Assembly (NCBI RefSeq): GCF_000069945.1
Contig: NC_010545.1
Coordinates: 682,001 to 746,000, forward strand
Origin: Corynebacterium urealyticum DSM 7109
Lineage (GTDB): Bacteria > Actinomycetota > Actinomycetes > Mycobacteriales > Mycobacteriaceae
Length of the DNA: 64,000 nucleotides
Direction: 5' to 3'
Positions 1 to 8,191 of the stretch are shown piece by piece. How positions within the stretch are numbered: the stretch's first letter is position 1; the number at the start of each line of letters is the position of its first letter. Under the pieces are notes generated by a model. That model was given only the letters and a program-made list of their open reading frames with translations. It searched no databases and was not told the origin of the DNA. The translations under genes and the position numbers were made by a program.

Positions 1-221
1 GCCGCTTTGGCGCGTTCGAGATCGAGATCGTCTGACTTCGTTTTGACGTAGTAGAGGCTGAGGGCCGTGGCTACAGCGAGGGCGAGGAGTGCGAGCAGGA
101 CGGCCGTAAGGATTCTCATTGTCGACGAGTTTCCGGTGGCCGGGCTGAGGTGGGCCGATGGTGGGTAGCCCGGGTTGTGGGTCGTTGGTGGGTAGCCCGG
201 GTTGTGTTTTTGGTTGGTCAT
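1..221 (-). CDS. Proline-rich single-pass membrane protein, 3' part cut by window edge
   Basis: Only the first 73 codons are inside the window. The start at 221 has an AAGG-type ribosome binding site about 10 bases upstream, just after the repressor stop, so the two genes look like one operon. The N-terminus is polar and contains a 9-residue repeat (HNPGYPP followed by TT or SA). A hydrophobic segment follows at about residues 36-56 (MRILTAVLLALLALAVATA), then a charged stretch. An internal ATG at 119 is in frame and would give a signal-peptide-like start, but it would leave out the repeat. I recognise no family. A cytoplasmic proline-rich tail on a membrane anchor next to a phage-type repressor suggests an accessory or prophage gene; that is inference. 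Confidence 0.6.
   Translation of the reverse strand, partial: MTNQKHNPGYPPTTHNPGYPPSAHLSPATGNSSTMRILTAVLLALLALAVATALSLYYVKTKSDDLDLERAKA
160..206. repeat. 20-bp direct repeat with 27-bp period inside the membrane protein gene
   Basis: The 20-mer GGTGGGTAGCCCGGGTTGTG occurs at 160-179 and again at 187-206. The period is exactly nine codons, so the repeat encodes a duplicated HNPGYPP peptide in the minus-strand gene. Confidence 0.85.
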
Positions 222-231
222 GGGTGCTGCC

Positions 232-663
232 TTATGGGGTATCGAAGGGGTCGTCGTGGTGAGGGTTGCGTAGCGCGTCTTCGTCGGGGCTGAAATCCGC
301 CACGGCGTGGAGGTGCGGGGTGGCGCTGCGCGCTTCTAGCTCGTCGATGAGAGGGGCGTGAGTAGCGGGGTTCAGCTTCCGAGCTAGTTCTAGTGCAAGA
401 TAACCCGGTTCAGCCGTGGCGACTAGGGCGCCGTCAGAGTCGAGGTAGTTCGTAACTTCTGCGTGGGTGATGTAATCGAGTTCCACCAGAGCGATGACGG
501 GGTTCACGTCGAGGGCGCGGCAGATTGTGATGAGGTCACCTGCATCGAGTTGAGCGTTCAGCCGCTTGTTGGCCGTTTTGCGCGTTACGCCCAAAACATT
601 TGCGATGTCTTGGTCGTAGATGGGGCGCTTGGCGGCTTCTGACAGCCACTGCTTGATATCCAC
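232..663 (-). CDS. Small HTH protein, phage repressor-like
   Basis: 143 residues. The N-terminus contains a helix-turn-helix pattern around residues 18-38 (DIANVLGVTRKTANKRL), followed by a segment (ITICRALDVNPVIALVEL) resembling the Cro/C1-type repressors of actinobacterial phages. The C-terminal half (about 90-143) is acidic, Asp/His-rich and probably disordered. It lies 10 bases upstream of the proline-rich membrane protein gene on the same strand. A palindrome CCCATATGGG lies about 50 bases upstream of the start and could be its operator. Known: such repressors maintain lysogeny or control mobile-element genes. Inferred: this is the end of a prophage or integrated element continuing left of the window. 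A plain host regulator cannot be excluded. Confidence 0.65.
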   Translation of the reverse strand: MDIKQWLSEAAKRPIYDQDIANVLGVTRKTANKRLNAQLDAGDLITICRALDVNPVIALVELDYITHAEVTNYLDSDGALVATAEPGYLALELARKLNPATHAPLIDELEARSATPHLHAVADFSPDEDALRNPHHDDPFDTP

Positions 664-1112
664 ACCGGAATCGTAATGTGTAGTTTCCTGCCCATCAAAT
701 ACATCTTTAGGTACCCATATGGGCGATCATGTGTCCGCGTGAGAGTAATTACCGTCGCATGACTAGGGGTTAGGTTACAGGTAATCGAGGAAATAGGAGA
801 TGAAGATAATGCTTCTACTGTCGATCGATGAGATTGACCGGGGTTAACTGACTTCATTGCATTACCTCGTGCATCGGCCTGGAAGAGAAAACGGGGGCGC
901 CCAAGACATGGACTAAGGCCGTCTTGAATCAGTAGTTCGCCCAAAAGACCCTTATCGCGCCCAGTGCGGGGAGGATCTTTCGTGCCTAAAATCCCGCAAA
1001 AATCCCGCACGCGGTGCGATAGCGACCATAACCACGGCACCAGTGGCACTAGTGGTACGCCCCTGACCAGCAGAAATAGCGAACCCGCAGGTGGGCAAGT
1101 ACCGTCGAAATT
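664..1112. other. Non-coding region with candidate operator and short direct repeats
   Basis: 449 bases without a convincing gene. It holds a perfect palindrome CCCATATGGG at 714-723, upstream of the repressor gene, and a tandem AAATCCCGCA-type repeat at about 988-1009. A weak -10-like hexamer TACCGT (1100-1105) lies seven bases before the monooxygenase start at 1113. The transition from phage-like to core genes occurs here, so an attachment site is possible, but no integrase is visible. Confidence 0.4.
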
Positions 1113-1436
1113 ATGATTCTCATTAATGTTCGATTCAAGCCCCTGGACGAGTACGTGGAGAACTTCCGCGAGCACGTCGCGGAGTTCACCGAGGCTACCC
1201 GCAAGGAGCCGGGCTGCCTCTGGTTCGACTGGTTCCGCAACACGGATGACCCGAGCGAGTACATCCTCATCGAGGCTTTCGAGGACGATGCCGCGGAGGC
1301 ACACGTGAACTCCGAGCACTTCAAAAAGGCCACGGAACTGTTCCCGAAGATCCTCAAGGAGACCCCGCAGATCATCAACACGCTGATCCCGGGCAAGACT
1401 GAGTGGGATCGCATGGCGGAGTTCCAGGTCGACTAA
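1113..1436 (+). CDS. Antibiotic biosynthesis monooxygenase (ABM)-domain protein, YgiN-like
   Basis: 107 residues, the usual length for a single ABM ferredoxin-like domain. It starts with a beta strand (MILINVRFKP) and has the typical helix with a cysteine and an aromatic patch (TRKEPGCLWFDWFRN), then YILIEAFEDDAAEAHVNSEHFK, which matches the conserved second half where a His and the helix after it line the active site. Family members are cofactor-free quinol monooxygenases or small stress proteins; the substrate cannot be deduced. No Shine-Dalgarno is obvious, so it may be leaderless. It precedes an acyl-CoA hydrolase-like gene by about 85 bases, without clear evidence of an operon. Confidence 0.8.
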   Translation: MILINVRFKPLDEYVENFREHVAEFTEATRKEPGCLWFDWFRNTDDPSEYILIEAFEDDAAEAHVNSEHFKKATELFPKILKETPQIINTLIPGKTEWDRMAEFQVD

Positions 1437-1520
1437 AATTATCGTGGCGGCGCGCCGGGAAACCCGGCCCGTCGCCACAGCTATATCTAGCGAAAAAACG
1501 ATCAACTAAGGGTGGGTATC

Positions 1521-2606
1521 GTGACGCAGTTTATTTCCACAGTGGTTGAAGGACGGACGGGCATCATCGAGCTCAACCGTCCAAAGGCGCTGAACTCCCT
1601 CAATCCGGAGATGATCACGGGGATCCGTGAGGCCGTGGATGCCTGGTTGGACGACGCGGCCGTCGAGCAGGTCCTCATCCGTTCCAGCAGCGAGCGGGCG
1701 TTCTGCGCCGGGGGCGATGTCCGATCCGTGGCCGAGGAGGACGCCGCCGGCTTCCACCAGTCCGGGGACGAGTTCTTTACGGAGGAGTACGGGCTGAACC
1801 GCCGCCTGGCTACCTACCCAAAGCCTATCGTCGCCGTCTGGCAGGGCGTGGTGATGGGTGGCGGCTTCGGGATCTCCGCCCACGGCTCCCATCGCGTCGT
1901 CGGACCCAAGGTGATGGCTGCGATGCCGGAGGCGGCGATCGCTTTCGTTCCGGACGTCGGCATGACCCACCGCCTGAACAATCTCACGCCCCCGGAGGGG
2001 TACGCGGAGCAGCTCCCGGAGGCGGGGGCGTTGGCTGTGTTCCTCGGCACCACCGGCTGGCGGATGAATAGCGCCGATCTGCTGGCCACGGGGCTGGCCA
2101 CGCACTTCGCGCCCGATCCGCAGGCCTTCGGCGACGCGGTGGGGGCGAAGGGCCTGGATCGGGCACTCCGGGAGGATGCTCAGGAACCGGCCACGGCCTT
2201 GGCCGGTGGCGCGGTGGGTGAGCCCTCTACTCTCCTCGCGAATGCACAGCTGATCAGCGAGATTTTCGGTGGGGAGACCTGGCTGGAGATCGACAAGGCG
2301 CTAGCTGCGGCCAGCGCCCCAGATGAGGCGGGGGAGAAGTTCCTCGAAGACGTGCGCGCGGCGGTGAAGAAAGCGAACCCGACCAGCTTGGTGGCGATCA
2401 CGGAGATCATGCGGCATGCCCGCCACACAGACCTGGCCACCGCGTTGCGCAACGAGTTCGCGGTTGGGGCTGCCCTGCGCCGCGACCCCAATTTCCCGGA
2501 GGGCATTCGGGCGGTGCTGGTGGATAAGGACCAGTCGCCTCACTTCGAGCCGGCGGATGCCGGCGAAGTGGACCCAGCCGTGTGGCGAGAGATGCTGGAG
2601 TCCTAA
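1521..2606 (+). CDS. 3-hydroxyisobutyryl-CoA hydrolase-like protein (enoyl-CoA hydratase/isomerase superfamily)
   Basis: 361 residues from the GTG at 1521, which is preceded by AAGGGTGGG at a suitable distance; a GTG three codons upstream lacks one. Crotonase-fold signatures are visible: IELNRPKALNSLN near the N-terminus, the first oxyanion element AFCAGGDVRSV, and PIVAVWQGVVMGGGFGISAHGSHRV. The length, longer than a simple enoyl-CoA hydratase, and the C-terminal extension ending ALRRDPNFPEGIRAVLVDKDQSPHF fit HIBYL-CoA hydrolases, which release 3-hydroxyisobutyrate in valine breakdown. It converges on the TetR gene with only six bases between stop codons. Specificity for HIBYL-CoA is inferred from family; other short 3-hydroxyacyl-CoA thioesters are possible. 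Confidence 0.85.
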   Translation: MTQFISTVVEGRTGIIELNRPKALNSLNPEMITGIREAVDAWLDDAAVEQVLIRSSSERAFCAGGDVRSVAEEDAAGFHQSGDEFFTEEYGLNRRLATYPKPIVAVWQGVVMGGGFGISAHGSHRVVGPKVMAAMPEAAIAFVPDVGMTHRLNNLTPPEGYAEQLPEAGALAVFLGTTGWRMNSADLLATGLATHFAPDPQAFGDAVGAKGLDRALREDAQEPATALAGGAVGEPSTLLANAQLISEIFGGETWLEIDKALAAASAPDEAGEKFLEDVRAAVKKANPTSLVAITEIMRHARHTDLATALRNEFAVGAALRRDPNFPEGIRAVLVDKDQSPHFEPADAGEVDPAVWREMLES

Positions 2607-2612
2607 CCCGGC

Positions 2613-3299
2613 TTAGTTAGCGCCGAAACCGCGCTCGAGGCGGTTGAAGCCGGTGTTGAGGATGTCCTCGAGCGCCTCTTCGCCGGCGTAGCCCGGGTTG
2701 TTGGCGATCTCGGTGGCGGCATTGACCATCGCGGTCACCGCGTTGATGAGCAGGTGGATCTCGACGAGGCTGAGCGAGCCATCGCAGTAGCGGTGCACCG
2801 CGTGGGTCAGGCTGCCGAAAAGCTCGAGCAGCACGCCCGTGCCCTCGCGGTCCATCTGCACCGTCATGTGCTCGCCAAGGGAGGACGCGAGGTTGATCGC
2901 GGGTAGCGGGTTCTCCCCCGAGGTCATAATCTCGTGAGTGATCTGGCGTAGCAGCTGTACCGGGGTCAGTCCCGGCTCGGTCCGATCGATCCACCCGGCG
3001 ATCTGGTGCACGTAGGTCTCGATGAAGTACAAGAACGCCGCGTCACGGTTGGGGAAGTAGTTGTGGAAGGTGCGGGAGGACACCCGGGCGCGCCGGGTGA
3101 TCGCCCGGATGCTGGCGCCGTCGGAGCCCTCTTCGAGCATGAGCTCGGCCGCCGCACGGGCGAGGGCGTCACGGGTATCCGCCTTCTTCCGGTCCCGCAA
3201 GGTGCGTAGCTTCTTCGCAGCGCCATCGACGACCAGCGGCCGCTGGCCCTCCGAGCCCCCGCCGAGGGGAGTGCGTGAGCTGTTCTGTACTGTGCTCAA
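2613..3299 (-). CDS. TetR/AcrR family transcriptional regulator
   Basis: 228 residues, starting at a TTG with AGGTGG six bases upstream. The N-terminal tail of about 35 residues is unstructured. The TetR DNA-binding region follows at about 40-85 (RDALARAAAELMLEEGSDGASIRAITRRARVSSRTFHNYFPNRDAAF in outline, with the recognition helix SSRTFHNYF). The C-terminal ligand and dimer domain is all helical and not diagnostic. The gene is divergent from ppk2 across a 332-base region and convergent with the HIBYL-CoA hydrolase gene, so a target cannot be assigned by strand. A palindrome AGGGATTTTCCCT 55 bases upstream may be an autoregulatory operator. Ligand unknown. Confidence 0.85.
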   Translation of the reverse strand: MSTVQNSSRTPLGGGSEGQRPLVVDGAAKKLRTLRDRKKADTRDALARAAAELMLEEGSDGASIRAITRRARVSSRTFHNYFPNRDAAFLYFIETYVHQIAGWIDRTEPGLTPVQLLRQITHEIMTSGENPLPAINLASSLGEHMTVQMDREGTGVLLELFGSLTHAVHRYCDGSLSLVEIHLLINAVTAMVNAATEIANNPGYAGEEALEDILNTGFNRLERGFGAN

Positions 3300-3631
3300 C
3301 TCGAACCACCTAAATGACTAGCTTCTTGCCCTTATGTGCGGGGCAAACCTTATAGGGATTTTCCCTGTCTGGTGCAAAACTACGTGAAATTCTGTTCATC
3401 AATGATAGCCGAATATGTAGCTGCCCTATGGAATAAGGAAACTTTCATTGTCTGCTACGCCGTGGCGGGGGTGGCTCGTAGGGCTGTAGGGGCCGTGCGT
3501 GCCAGTGATGGGGTGGTGAGTGCATCGGTCAGGGACGTTCGGCCATAGGGGTTCTAACGGGTGTTCAAAATCACGGCGAGGCGCCACCTGAGAATGCACG
3601 TTATCAGCTTGTTCCCAGTATTCTATTAACT
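3300..3631. promoter_or_regulatory. Divergent promoter region between TetR gene and ppk2
   Basis: 332 bases without a convincing gene. A 13-bp palindrome AGGGA-TTT-TCCCT lies at 3354-3366, upstream of the TetR start. On the other side, TATTCT at 3619-3624 is a good -10 hexamer seven bases before the ppk2 ATG, so ppk2 is probably leaderless. No convincing -35 is visible for it. Confidence 0.5.
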
Positions 3632-4507
3632 ATGAACAATGCCATAACCTTTCAGGGACCGCACAACCCTCACCCGAAGAAGCTGAAGAAGAAGGCTTAT
3701 GAAAAGGAGCTCAAGCGCCTGCAGGCTGAGCTCGTAGAGATGCAGCAGTGGGTCGTCGAGACCGGAGCCCGTGTCGTCATCGTCATGGAGGGGCGCGATG
3801 CCGCTGGTAAGGGATCGGCTATCAAGCGCATCACCCAGTACCTTAACCCGCGCTCCTGCCGCGTCGAGGCGCTGCCGGCGCCGACCGAGCGCGAGAAGGG
3901 CCAGTGGTACTTCCAGCGCTACGTTGAGAAGCTCCCCACCGCCGGTGAGATCGTGATCTTCGACCGCTCCTGGTACAACCGCGCTGGCGTGGAACGCGTC
4001 ATGGGCTTCTGCACCACCGACGAGTACCGCCGCTTCCTGCACCAGGCCCCGATCTTCGAGCGTCTGCTCGTCGAGGACGGCATCATCCTGCGTAAGTACT
4101 GGTTCTCTGTCTCCGACGAGGAGCAGTACGCGCGCTTCACCTCTCGCCTCGAGGATCCGCTGCGTCGCTGGAAGCTTTCCCCCATGGACCTGCAGTCCAT
4201 CACCCGCTGGGAGGACTACTCCCGCGCGAAGGACGCCATGTTCGTCCACACGGACATCCCATCTGCCCCGTGGTACACGGTGGAGAGCGAGGACAAGAAG
4301 CGTTCCCGCGTGAACGTCATCGCCCACCTGCTGGATTCCATCCCGTACCACCACATTGAGCGCGAGCTGCCGGAGATCCCGGAGCGACCGGTCTCCGAGT
4401 CCAACTACCAGCGCCCGCCGCGCGAGGAATTCCGCTACGTACCGGACTACGCCGCCAAGCTCGAGGTCGATGAAGAGCCCAAGGGCAAGGGCTCCAAGAA
4501 GTCCTAA
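3632..4507 (+). CDS. ppk2: Polyphosphate kinase 2 (PPK2), class I-like
   Basis: 291 residues. PPK2 enzymes transfer phosphate between polyphosphate and nucleoside diphosphates in the cytoplasm. Walker A is GRDAAGKGS at 54-62, Walker B is EIVIFDRSWYNR around 106-117, and the lid region follows (KYWFSVSDEEQYARFTSR, then the DPLRRWKLSPMDLQS segment). The first 25 residues are basic. The acidic/basic tail (about 265-291) is low complexity. The start is supported by a -10 element seven bases upstream. A second, more distant PPK2 gene lies at 28734 and an exopolyphosphatase gene at 27550. In Corynebacterium glutamicum, PPK2 paralogues of this type favour polyphosphate/GTP or ATP chemistry; which nucleotide this one prefers cannot be read from sequence. 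Confidence 0.92.
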   Translation: MNNAITFQGPHNPHPKKLKKKAYEKELKRLQAELVEMQQWVVETGARVVIVMEGRDAAGKGSAIKRITQYLNPRSCRVEALPAPTEREKGQWYFQRYVEKLPTAGEIVIFDRSWYNRAGVERVMGFCTTDEYRRFLHQAPIFERLLVEDGIILRKYWFSVSDEEQYARFTSRLEDPLRRWKLSPMDLQSITRWEDYSRAKDAMFVHTDIPSAPWYTVESEDKKRSRVNVIAHLLDSIPYHHIERELPEIPERPVSESNYQRPPREEFRYVPDYAAKLEVDEEPKGKGSKKS

Positions 4508-4556
4508 AACCCGCCGATGGGGTAGCGGTGACGAAGTGCTAGTAGCCTAGGGCGTC

Positions 4557-5222
4557 ATGCTGCATGCCGTTTCCTTCGCGCTAGTTGATTCGCTCAACGC
4601 GCTGCTCATCGGAGTCATCGTCGCCCTCGGCGTGATGCTGCCGCCCGCCGCGCCCTATCGGCGCATCGCCGCGCTTGTGGTGGGCGGGGACTGGCTCGGC
4701 GTGCTTGTTCTTTCTGTGGTGACCATGCTGGCGTTCGACGGGCTCGGCGACGCGGTGACCCGCGCGCTGGAGTCCCCGGTCTTCGCCATCGTGCTCATCG
4801 CTATCGGTGTTCTCACCCTTGTGCTGACGCTGCGCAGCAAACCAGGCGCCGAGCAGTCCCAGCTGCTCAACCGGATGGTAGGACCGCTGACTACCCCGTC
4901 CGCCGCGACCTTCGGCCTGGGCTTTCTGCTCGGCGTGATCCAATCCGCAACCTCAGCGCCCTTCTTCACCGGCCTGGCTTACCTCTCCGCCGGGGACTAT
5001 TCTGCGGTCTTGCGCTACGTCGGGCTGATTTTCTACGCCAGCCTGGCGCTCAGCCTCCCTGCCTTGAGCGCCGTGTTCGTCGGCCTCGTGCGGGCCTACC
5101 CGAACGGTGCGTTCGGCTCGGCGATGGCAGCTATGCGCGAACGCAAAGCCGCGATGGCCAAGGCTGCCGGCTACCTGGTTGCCGCCGTCCTCATTCTTTT
5201 CGGCGCCTCGCTGCTGCTGTAA
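4557..5222 (+). CDS. Polytopic membrane protein, six predicted membrane segments
   Basis: 221 residues. Hydrophobic segments are visible at about residues 8-28, 35-58, 72-90, 118-142, 153-176 and 200-220. A conserved-looking start (VSFALVDSLNALLIGVIVALGVM) and the glycine- and proline-containing helices recall small-solute exporter folds of the LysE/GAP type, but I cannot name the family with confidence. It has its own likely leaderless promoter (TAGCCT at 4543-4548, eight bases before ATG), so it is probably transcribed separately from ppk2. It ends at a strong bidirectional terminator shared with prfC. Confidence 0.7.
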   Translation: MLHAVSFALVDSLNALLIGVIVALGVMLPPAAPYRRIAALVVGGDWLGVLVLSVVTMLAFDGLGDAVTRALESPVFAIVLIAIGVLTLVLTLRSKPGAEQSQLLNRMVGPLTTPSAATFGLGFLLGVIQSATSAPFFTGLAYLSAGDYSAVLRYVGLIFYASLALSLPALSAVFVGLVRAYPNGAFGSAMAAMRERKAAMAKAAGYLVAAVLILFGASLLL

Positions 5223-5243
5223 AAATCTTCTTTGAGGACGTCA

Positions 5244-5277
5244 ACGGCCCCGCTGCAGGAAAGCAGCGGGGCCGTTC
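5244..5277. terminator. Bidirectional hairpin terminator
   Basis: A perfect 14-bp stem (AACGGCCCCGCTGC pairing with 5264-5277) with a six-base loop lies between the convergent membrane protein gene and prfC. No long T tract follows. Confidence 0.8.
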
Positions 5278-5331
5278 GTGGTACCGGCTGGGCGGCGCCT
5301 TGCTCTCGTGCCCATGCACACCAGGCCGAGG

Positions 5332-6978
5332 CTAGTCTGCGACCAGCGTCTCCAGGGTCAGATCCGGGAACTCCTTCTCAATGAAGGCCAGCTTCCACTT
5401 ATCGCCGAACAGGGCGATCAGCTCGCCATCGCCGCGGGTGAAGATCTCCACGCCACGCTGGCGTCCCAATTGTGGGGCGGAGGCCTCATCCGTGCGGCGG
5501 GCCACCGAATACGGCACCGGCTCGGTGACGGTCTCCACGTTGTACTCCGCGGCCATGCGCCCCTGCATCACCTCGAACTGCATCGGGCCCACCGCGGCCA
5601 TCACCGGGGCAGCGTCGCCGCGCAGGTCGTTGCGCAAGATCTGAACAACGCCCTCGGACTCCAGCTGCTCCAACGCCTTGCGGAACTGCTTGTACTTGCC
5701 CAGGGACTTCGCGCGCAGCGTCTGGAAGTGCTCCGGGGCGAACTGCGGCATCGGTGGGAACTGCACCTTCTTGCCGGTGTAGATCGTGTCGCCCGGGGCC
5801 AGCGCGCCCGCGTTGACCAGGCCGATGATGTCGCCCGGATAGGCGTTTTCCACCGTCTCGCGGGTCCGGCCAAACATGGTCAGCGCGTGCTTGGAGGAGA
5901 AGCTGCGGCCCGACTGGGCGTGGGTGACCTGCATGCCACGCTCAAACTCGCCGGAGATGATCCGCATGAACGCCAGGCGGTCGCGGTGGTGGGCGTCCAT
6001 GCCGGCCTGCACCTTGAACACCACGCCGGAGAAATCATCTCCGGTATCGCGGAACTCCTGCACCGCGGCGGAGGCGCCGGACTGGGCGGCCAGCGTCTTC
6101 TCGTCGGATGCCCGGCCGGCGGGGGATGGGGCGAGCGCGCACAGGGTGTCCAGGATCTGGTGCACACCGAAGTTCAGCATCGCGGAGGCGAAGATCACCG
6201 GCGAGGTCACGCACTGCAGGAAGAGCTCCTGATCGTGCAGTGCGCCGTCGGCAGCCAGCAGCTCGGCCTCCTCGACGGCCGTCTCCCACACATCCCCCTC
6301 ACGGTCGGCGGCTTCATCCGGGGTGTAGTGCTCCTCCGGGGCGATCGTGGAACCACCGGCGGTGCGGGTGAAGTGGATGTACTCCTCCGCGTTGCCGTCT
6401 TCGTCGATGCGGGCGAGTCCCCGGAAGTCCCCAGCCTCGCCGACTGGCCAGAACAGTGGGGTGGGCTGGAGGTCGATCTCGCTGACAATCTCCTCCACCA
6501 GGTCCAAGGCGTCCCGGCCCACCCGGTCCCACTTGTTAATCACCGTGACGATGGGCAGCCCACGGGCCTTGCACACCCGGAACAGCTTCAGAGTCTGGGG
6601 CTCCAGGCCCTTGCCGCCGTCCACGAGCATCACTGCGGCGTCCACAGCGGAGAGCACGCGGTAGGTGTCCTCCGAGAAGTCCGCGTGCCCCGGGGTATCC
6701 ACCAGGTTGATGACGTAGGGCTCGCCCTCGTGCCCCTCCGGTGCGTAGTCGAACTGCAGTGCCGAGGAGCCGATCGAGATTCCGCGGTCCTTCTCCATCT
6801 CCATCCAGTCCGAGACGGTGGACTTGCGTCCAGCCTTGCCGTGCACCGCGCCGGCCTCCTGAATGACGTGGGCATGCAGCGCCAGTGCCTCGGTGAGGGT
6901 GGACTTACCGGCGTCCGGGTGGGCGATGACAGCGAAGGTACGGCGTCGGGTTGCTTCAGCAGCAGCGTGGGCGTTCAT
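5332..6978 (-). CDS. prfC: Peptide chain release factor 3
   Basis: 548 residues, a little longer than the roughly 530-residue E. coli protein. RF3 is a GTPase that removes RF1/RF2 from the ribosome after termination. The GTPase motifs are clear: G1 AHPDAGKST near residue 20, the switch segment with DRGISIGSSA, G3 DTPGHADF, and G4 NKWDR. RF3-specific features follow, such as the C-terminal domain with GPMQFEVMQGRM and the start FAVIAHPDAGKSTLTE. EF-G and the tetracycline-resistance GTPases share the fold, but the DWMEMEKDRGISI and QFEVMQ segments are RF3-typical. The gene is monocistronic, running into the terminator at 5244-5277. Confidence 0.96.
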   Translation of the reverse strand: MNAHAAAEATRRRTFAVIAHPDAGKSTLTEALALHAHVIQEAGAVHGKAGRKSTVSDWMEMEKDRGISIGSSALQFDYAPEGHEGEPYVINLVDTPGHADFSEDTYRVLSAVDAAVMLVDGGKGLEPQTLKLFRVCKARGLPIVTVINKWDRVGRDALDLVEEIVSEIDLQPTPLFWPVGEAGDFRGLARIDEDGNAEEYIHFTRTAGGSTIAPEEHYTPDEAADREGDVWETAVEEAELLAADGALHDQELFLQCVTSPVIFASAMLNFGVHQILDTLCALAPSPAGRASDEKTLAAQSGASAAVQEFRDTGDDFSGVVFKVQAGMDAHHRDRLAFMRIISGEFERGMQVTHAQSGRSFSSKHALTMFGRTRETVENAYPGDIIGLVNAGALAPGDTIYTGKKVQFPPMPQFAPEHFQTLRAKSLGKYKQFRKALEQLESEGVVQILRNDLRGDAAPVMAAVGPMQFEVMQGRMAAEYNVETVTEPVPYSVARRTDEASAPQLGRQRGVEIFTRGDGELIALFGDKWKLAFIEKEFPDLTLETLVAD

Positions 6979-7068
6979 GAGTACCCAGGGTAGCGCCCCA
7001 CAAGCCCCAGCCCGAATCCCTCCAGCCGCTGGGCAGGGGGCGGGGCCAGTCGGCTAAACTTTCACACC

Positions 7069-8043
7069 ATGTCCAGCACTGACCCCCAGCACGTCGCGAT
7101 CGATACGGTCGTGCCCGCAGTACTTGGGATCGTGCTGATGATCCTGATTTGGGCGACCCTGCGCTCCATGCTGGTGCTCTCCTCGGAGGACAGGATGTTG
7201 GGCGTGCGCATCCCTCGAATCAAGCGCCTCAACCCCGTTGTCTTGGCCGCGAAGTCTGACTTCAAGAAGGCCAATACGCGAGTGCTGCTGCTGTTCGCCA
7301 TCGCGGTGCTGGTCGCGCTCGGGCAGGGGGCGCACCGCCTGGTGCTGTGGGGCTGTGTGGTGCTGCCCGGGATCCAGATCTGCGCAGGATTGTGGTTCTG
7401 GGTGAGGGGACGCCGGGCTATCCGGCAGGAGCGACGGCTCTCGCGATGGTGGGAGATCGGCGACGAGGACGCGGACTTCGCGGACACGGCATCGGCCTCG
7501 GAATCAGCCCGCCAGCAGTACGCCCACTATCAGCAGCAGCCCGGCACCGTGCCCCGCTCCTTTGACCAGCTGGTGTACCCGAAGACCGCGGGCTGGTTGT
7601 TTATCTTCGCCTACGGTGTGGTGGTCGCCGCCGGGGTGGTGCTGTGGTGGAACACCGATGTACACAGTGGCCGGGAACTGGGGCAGGTCTACCGCACCCC
7701 GCTTTTCGCGGCGCTGCTCGCGCTGGTGGCCTTCGTTGTCTCCTACTGGCTGAGCTTTTATGACCCCTCGGCACCTGGGCAGCCCCGTGGTCCGGAGCTC
7801 ATTGCGTGCATGGCGAGGTTGCAGCGAGGGATCGCGTTGCTGACGCTTATCGGCCTCATTGTGGTGAACGTGGGCGTAATCACACCGGCTGTCCCTGAAC
7901 TCGCGGAGTACGCAGGGATGGTGGGCACACTGCGGGCCGCAGGCTGGGTATGTGCCGCCGTCGTGCTTGCCGTGGATATCCTCTGGCCTGCGTTAACGCT
8001 GTTGAGGCTGCGCAAGAATGCAGTGGCGAAGAAGTACTCCTAA
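7069..8043 (+). CDS. Uncharacterised membrane protein with about seven membrane segments
   Basis: 324 residues. Hydrophobic segments lie near 12-30, 69-88, 92-110, 178-200, 212-234, 250-270 and 285-312. A polar cytoplasmic loop (about 120-170) contains acidic residues and a Gln/Tyr cluster (QQYAHYQQQPG). I recognise no family. A probable promoter TAAACT at 7055-7060 is eight bases before the ATG, which suggests a leaderless transcript. It lies between prfC (divergent) and gapB, with no operon partner. Function unknown. Confidence 0.65.
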   Translation: MSSTDPQHVAIDTVVPAVLGIVLMILIWATLRSMLVLSSEDRMLGVRIPRIKRLNPVVLAAKSDFKKANTRVLLLFAIAVLVALGQGAHRLVLWGCVVLPGIQICAGLWFWVRGRRAIRQERRLSRWWEIGDEDADFADTASASESARQQYAHYQQQPGTVPRSFDQLVYPKTAGWLFIFAYGVVVAAGVVLWWNTDVHSGRELGQVYRTPLFAALLALVAFVVSYWLSFYDPSAPGQPRGPELIACMARLQRGIALLTLIGLIVVNVGVITPAVPELAEYAGMVGTLRAAGWVCAAVVLAVDILWPALTLLRLRKNAVAKKYS

Positions 8044-8191
8044 CGCGCCGGGGAAGCGGGTCGTCGAGCCGGGCCTGGGGGAGACGGAGCGAGAAAAAGG
8101 GGCAACACTAGGGGTGGAATCCCACTTTCAACCCCAAGACAATTAGGGTTTAGGGTGGTTAATCGTTACCCCTTTAATTTTTGGAGGTCTC

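Noticed and set aside
768..785. TTAGGTTA-like half of a DtxR box upstream of the monooxygenase gene
   Set aside because: Only one half-site matches; the second half is not inverted, so it is unlikely to bind a DtxR dimer.
3336..3548. 70-codon frame in the TetR-ppk2 intergenic region
   Set aside because: No ribosome binding site, no resemblance to any protein I know, and it overlaps the candidate operator.
5278..6993. Long open frame on the plus strand opposite prfC
   Set aside because: It mirrors prfC, is rich in His/Arg/Gly/Leu as expected for an antisense GC-rich frame, and has no family features; the prfC motifs on the other strand are unambiguous.
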